NCBI GenBank assembly: GCA_028713555.1
Contig: JAQTOA010000010.1
Location: forward strand, 5,824 to 69,823
Direction of reading: 5' to 3'
Length of the DNA stretch: 64,000 nucleotides
DNA from: Sterolibacterium sp.
GTDB taxonomy: Bacteria; Pseudomonadota; Gammaproteobacteria; Burkholderiales; Rhodocyclaceae
The stretch's first letter is position 1. The number at the start of each line of letters is the position of its first letter. The notes beneath the pieces were generated by a model. It was not told where the DNA came from, searched no databases, and saw only the letters and a list, made by a program, of their open reading frames with translations. Shown in pieces: positions 62,688-64,000 of the stretch. The position numbers were made by a program, and so were the translations under genes.

Positions 62688-63779
62688 TCAAACAGTCAGC
62701 GCCGGGTAGTCGGTATAGCCGCGCGCGCCGCCGGTGAAAAAAGTCTTCTGGTCGAAAGCATTTAAAGCCGCACCGCGCTTGAGACGTTCCACCAGATCGG
62801 GATTGGAGATAAACGGCTTGCCGATGGCAACCAGGTTGGCGTGGCCGCGCGCCAGGATGGCTTCGGCGTTCTCTTTATTGAACCCTCCGCAGGCGATGAT
62901 GGCGCCCCGGTAGGCTTGCCGCAGAGCCGGCATCAATGGATGAGAGGCATCATGAATCCAGGTGCAACTCTGGTCATAGATATGCAGGAAACCTATCTTG
63001 CGCCGGTCAAGATGCTGGGCGATATAGACGTAGGTTCCGAGTGGGTCCGGATCGGCTTGCATGTCGTTGTTGGTACCGAATGGTGACTGGCGTACCGCGA
63101 TGCAGGCCGGGTCGTACACCGCAGCGACCGCATCGACCGTTTCGAGCAGCATGCGGTAGCGGTTTTCCAGCGAGCCGCCGTATTCGTCGCTGCGCTGGTT
63201 GAGCTGCGGACAGCGGAACTGGTCGAACAGATAGCCGTTGGCGCCATGAATCTCGACGCCGTCGAAGTCGGCCAGCCTGGCCATGCGCGCGGCATGGCCG
63301 AATTCCACCGCAATACCTTTGGCTTCTGCTGTGCTCAGAGCGGAGGGCATTTCGCAATCGGCAATTTGCGGCACACCGTCTGGGCCGGGAATGTAAGTCT
63401 TGGTCTTGGCAGCTTGGCCGGAGACGCCTGCCGGTGGGCTGCGGTCGGCATGCAGTGCCGAATGGGAAACCCGTCCGACGTGCCACAGCTGGGCGAATAT
63501 CTTGCCGCCGGCGGCATGTACCGCCTGGTTTACTTTCTTCCAGCCGGCGGCCTGCGCTTCGTTCCACAGGGCGCCGGTATGGATATAGCCGCGCGCCCGG
63601 TCGGATGTCGGCACCCCTTCGGAGATGATCAGCCCGGCGCTGGCGCGCTGCCGGTAGTACTCGACCATCATGGCATTCGGCACTGCGTCGCGATGATCGG
63701 CGCGGCTGCGCGTCATCGGCGCCATGACGATGTGGTTGGCAAAAGTGAGCGCGGAATTGGCATAAGTGTCAAACAACAT
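62688..63779 (-). CDS. Old yellow enzyme family alkene reductase (NemA-like)
   Basis: This FMN-dependent ene-reductase of 363 residues has motifs FANHIVMAPMTRSRA, AQLWHVGRVSH, FDGVEIHGANGYLFDQF and the C-terminal LVAIGKPFISNPDLV, typical of NemA/OPR enzymes that reduce activated alkenes and some nitro compounds. ATG at 63779 has AGGGAG 7 nt upstream. It lies 11 nt after the VOC gene and is probably co-transcribed. The physiological substrate is unknown. Confidence 0.9.
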   Translation of the reverse strand: MLFDTYANSALTFANHIVMAPMTRSRADHRDAVPNAMMVEYYRQRASAGLIISEGVPTSDRARGYIHTGALWNEAQAAGWKKVNQAVHAAGGKIFAQLWHVGRVSHSALHADRSPPAGVSGQAAKTKTYIPGPDGVPQIADCEMPSALSTAEAKGIAVEFGHAARMARLADFDGVEIHGANGYLFDQFRCPQLNQRSDEYGGSLENRYRMLLETVDAVAAVYDPACIAVRQSPFGTNNDMQADPDPLGTYVYIAQHLDRRKIGFLHIYDQSCTWIHDASHPLMPALRQAYRGAIIACGGFNKENAEAILARGHANLVAIGKPFISNPDLVERLKRGAALNAFDQKTFFTGGARGYTDYPALTV

Positions 63780-63790
63780 GTTTGATCTCC

Positions 63791-64000
63791 CTATTTGGCA
63801 AACGCAGCAATCACATCTGGCGGCGCCTGGACCAGCTCGATCAGCACCCCCTCGCCACTGATCGGAAACTGCTCGTTGGCCTTCGGGTGCAGGAAAGTGA
63901 TGTCGTAACCGGCTGCGCCCTTGCGAATCCCGCCCGGGGCAAAACGAACGCCTTGGGCTGTCAGCCATTCGACGGCGACCGGCAGGTTATCCACCCACAG
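63791..64000 (-). CDS. VOC superfamily protein, epimerase-like (N-terminus outside window)
   Basis: The last 69 residues of a VOC (glyoxalase/methylmalonyl-CoA epimerase fold) protein are visible. They include [20 protein letters not shown] followed by IELVQAP, where the Glu would be a metal ligand. The phrase resembles methylmalonyl-CoA epimerases (AFLHPK...GVLIEL) but carries an extra insert. The gene continues past base 64000. Closeness to a B12 mutase makes an epimerase role tempting but unproven. Confidence 0.7.
   Translation of the reverse strand: MWVDNLPVAVEWLTAQGVRFAPGGIRKGAAGYDITFLHPKANEQFPISGEGVLIELVQAPPDVIAAFAK

Overview
The window looks like a chromosomal segment of a high-GC betaproteobacterium. 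Gene content and order fit Rhodocyclales/Nitrosomonadales-type genomes best: pilMNOPQ followed by aroK-aroB-dgt, ampD-pilRS, the bpt-aat pair, hslVU with the betaproteobacterial HslV leader, and a lysine-rich histone H1-like protein. The genus is inferred, not proven. I recognise no tRNA, rRNA, CRISPR array or insertion sequence.

Layout. 1-4.5 kb (minus strand): the 45-bp-repeat H1-like gene, a small ORF coupled to it, twin inverted repeats upstream, then ampD, pilR, pilS and a small zinc-ribbon-like membrane protein. 4.6-17.2 kb (minus): type IV pilus assembly genes pilMNOPQ and the aroK-aroB-dgt group, with two Ig-repeat lipoproteins, one after pilQ and one beyond dgt. 17.4-25 kb: penicillin-binding protein 1A, frataxin CyaY, LptM, an RND efflux adaptor/permease pair and a PCu(A)C copper chaperone. 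25.1-28.5 kb: a VapBC-type toxin-antitoxin module lying between a decayed copy of the hslU 3' end and the intact hslUV operon, then a secreted protein of unknown function. 28.5-34.5 kb (minus): Tex, a zinc-type ABC uptake pair without its ATPase gene, an outer-membrane porin-like protein and a small His/Cys protein.

34.5-45.7 kb (minus) is the most unusual part. A polyamine transport operon (potG-potH-potI ... potF-rlmI) is split between potI and potF by a co-directional cassette: antitoxin, PIN toxin, a single-chain restriction-modification protein (nuclease, N6-methylase and two specificity domains), DUF433 antitoxin and DUF5615 toxin-like protein. The cassette joins potF through a GTGA stop/start overlap. 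An AAA ATPase/DUF4143 gene precedes potG.

45.8-57.7 kb is mostly housekeeping: a sodium:solute symporter with a histidine-rich tail, ubiB, a DUF2889 protein, a DEDDh exonuclease, an HMGL-like aldolase, a small secreted protein, rsmE, polyphosphate:AMP phosphotransferase, argA, bpt and aat. 58-64 kb looks catabolic. It holds a two-subunit B12-dependent acyl-CoA mutase with several altered active-site positions, a frameshifted remnant of a glutaryl-CoA dehydrogenase gene in front of it, a divergent gene for a large secreted protein of unknown function, an old-yellow-enzyme reductase, and the C-terminus of a VOC/epimerase-like protein at the window edge.

Most genes sit in tight operons with ATGA or GTGA overlaps. 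Start codons were chosen from Shine-Dalgarno spacing and overlap with neighbours, so several differ from the longest possible reading frame.
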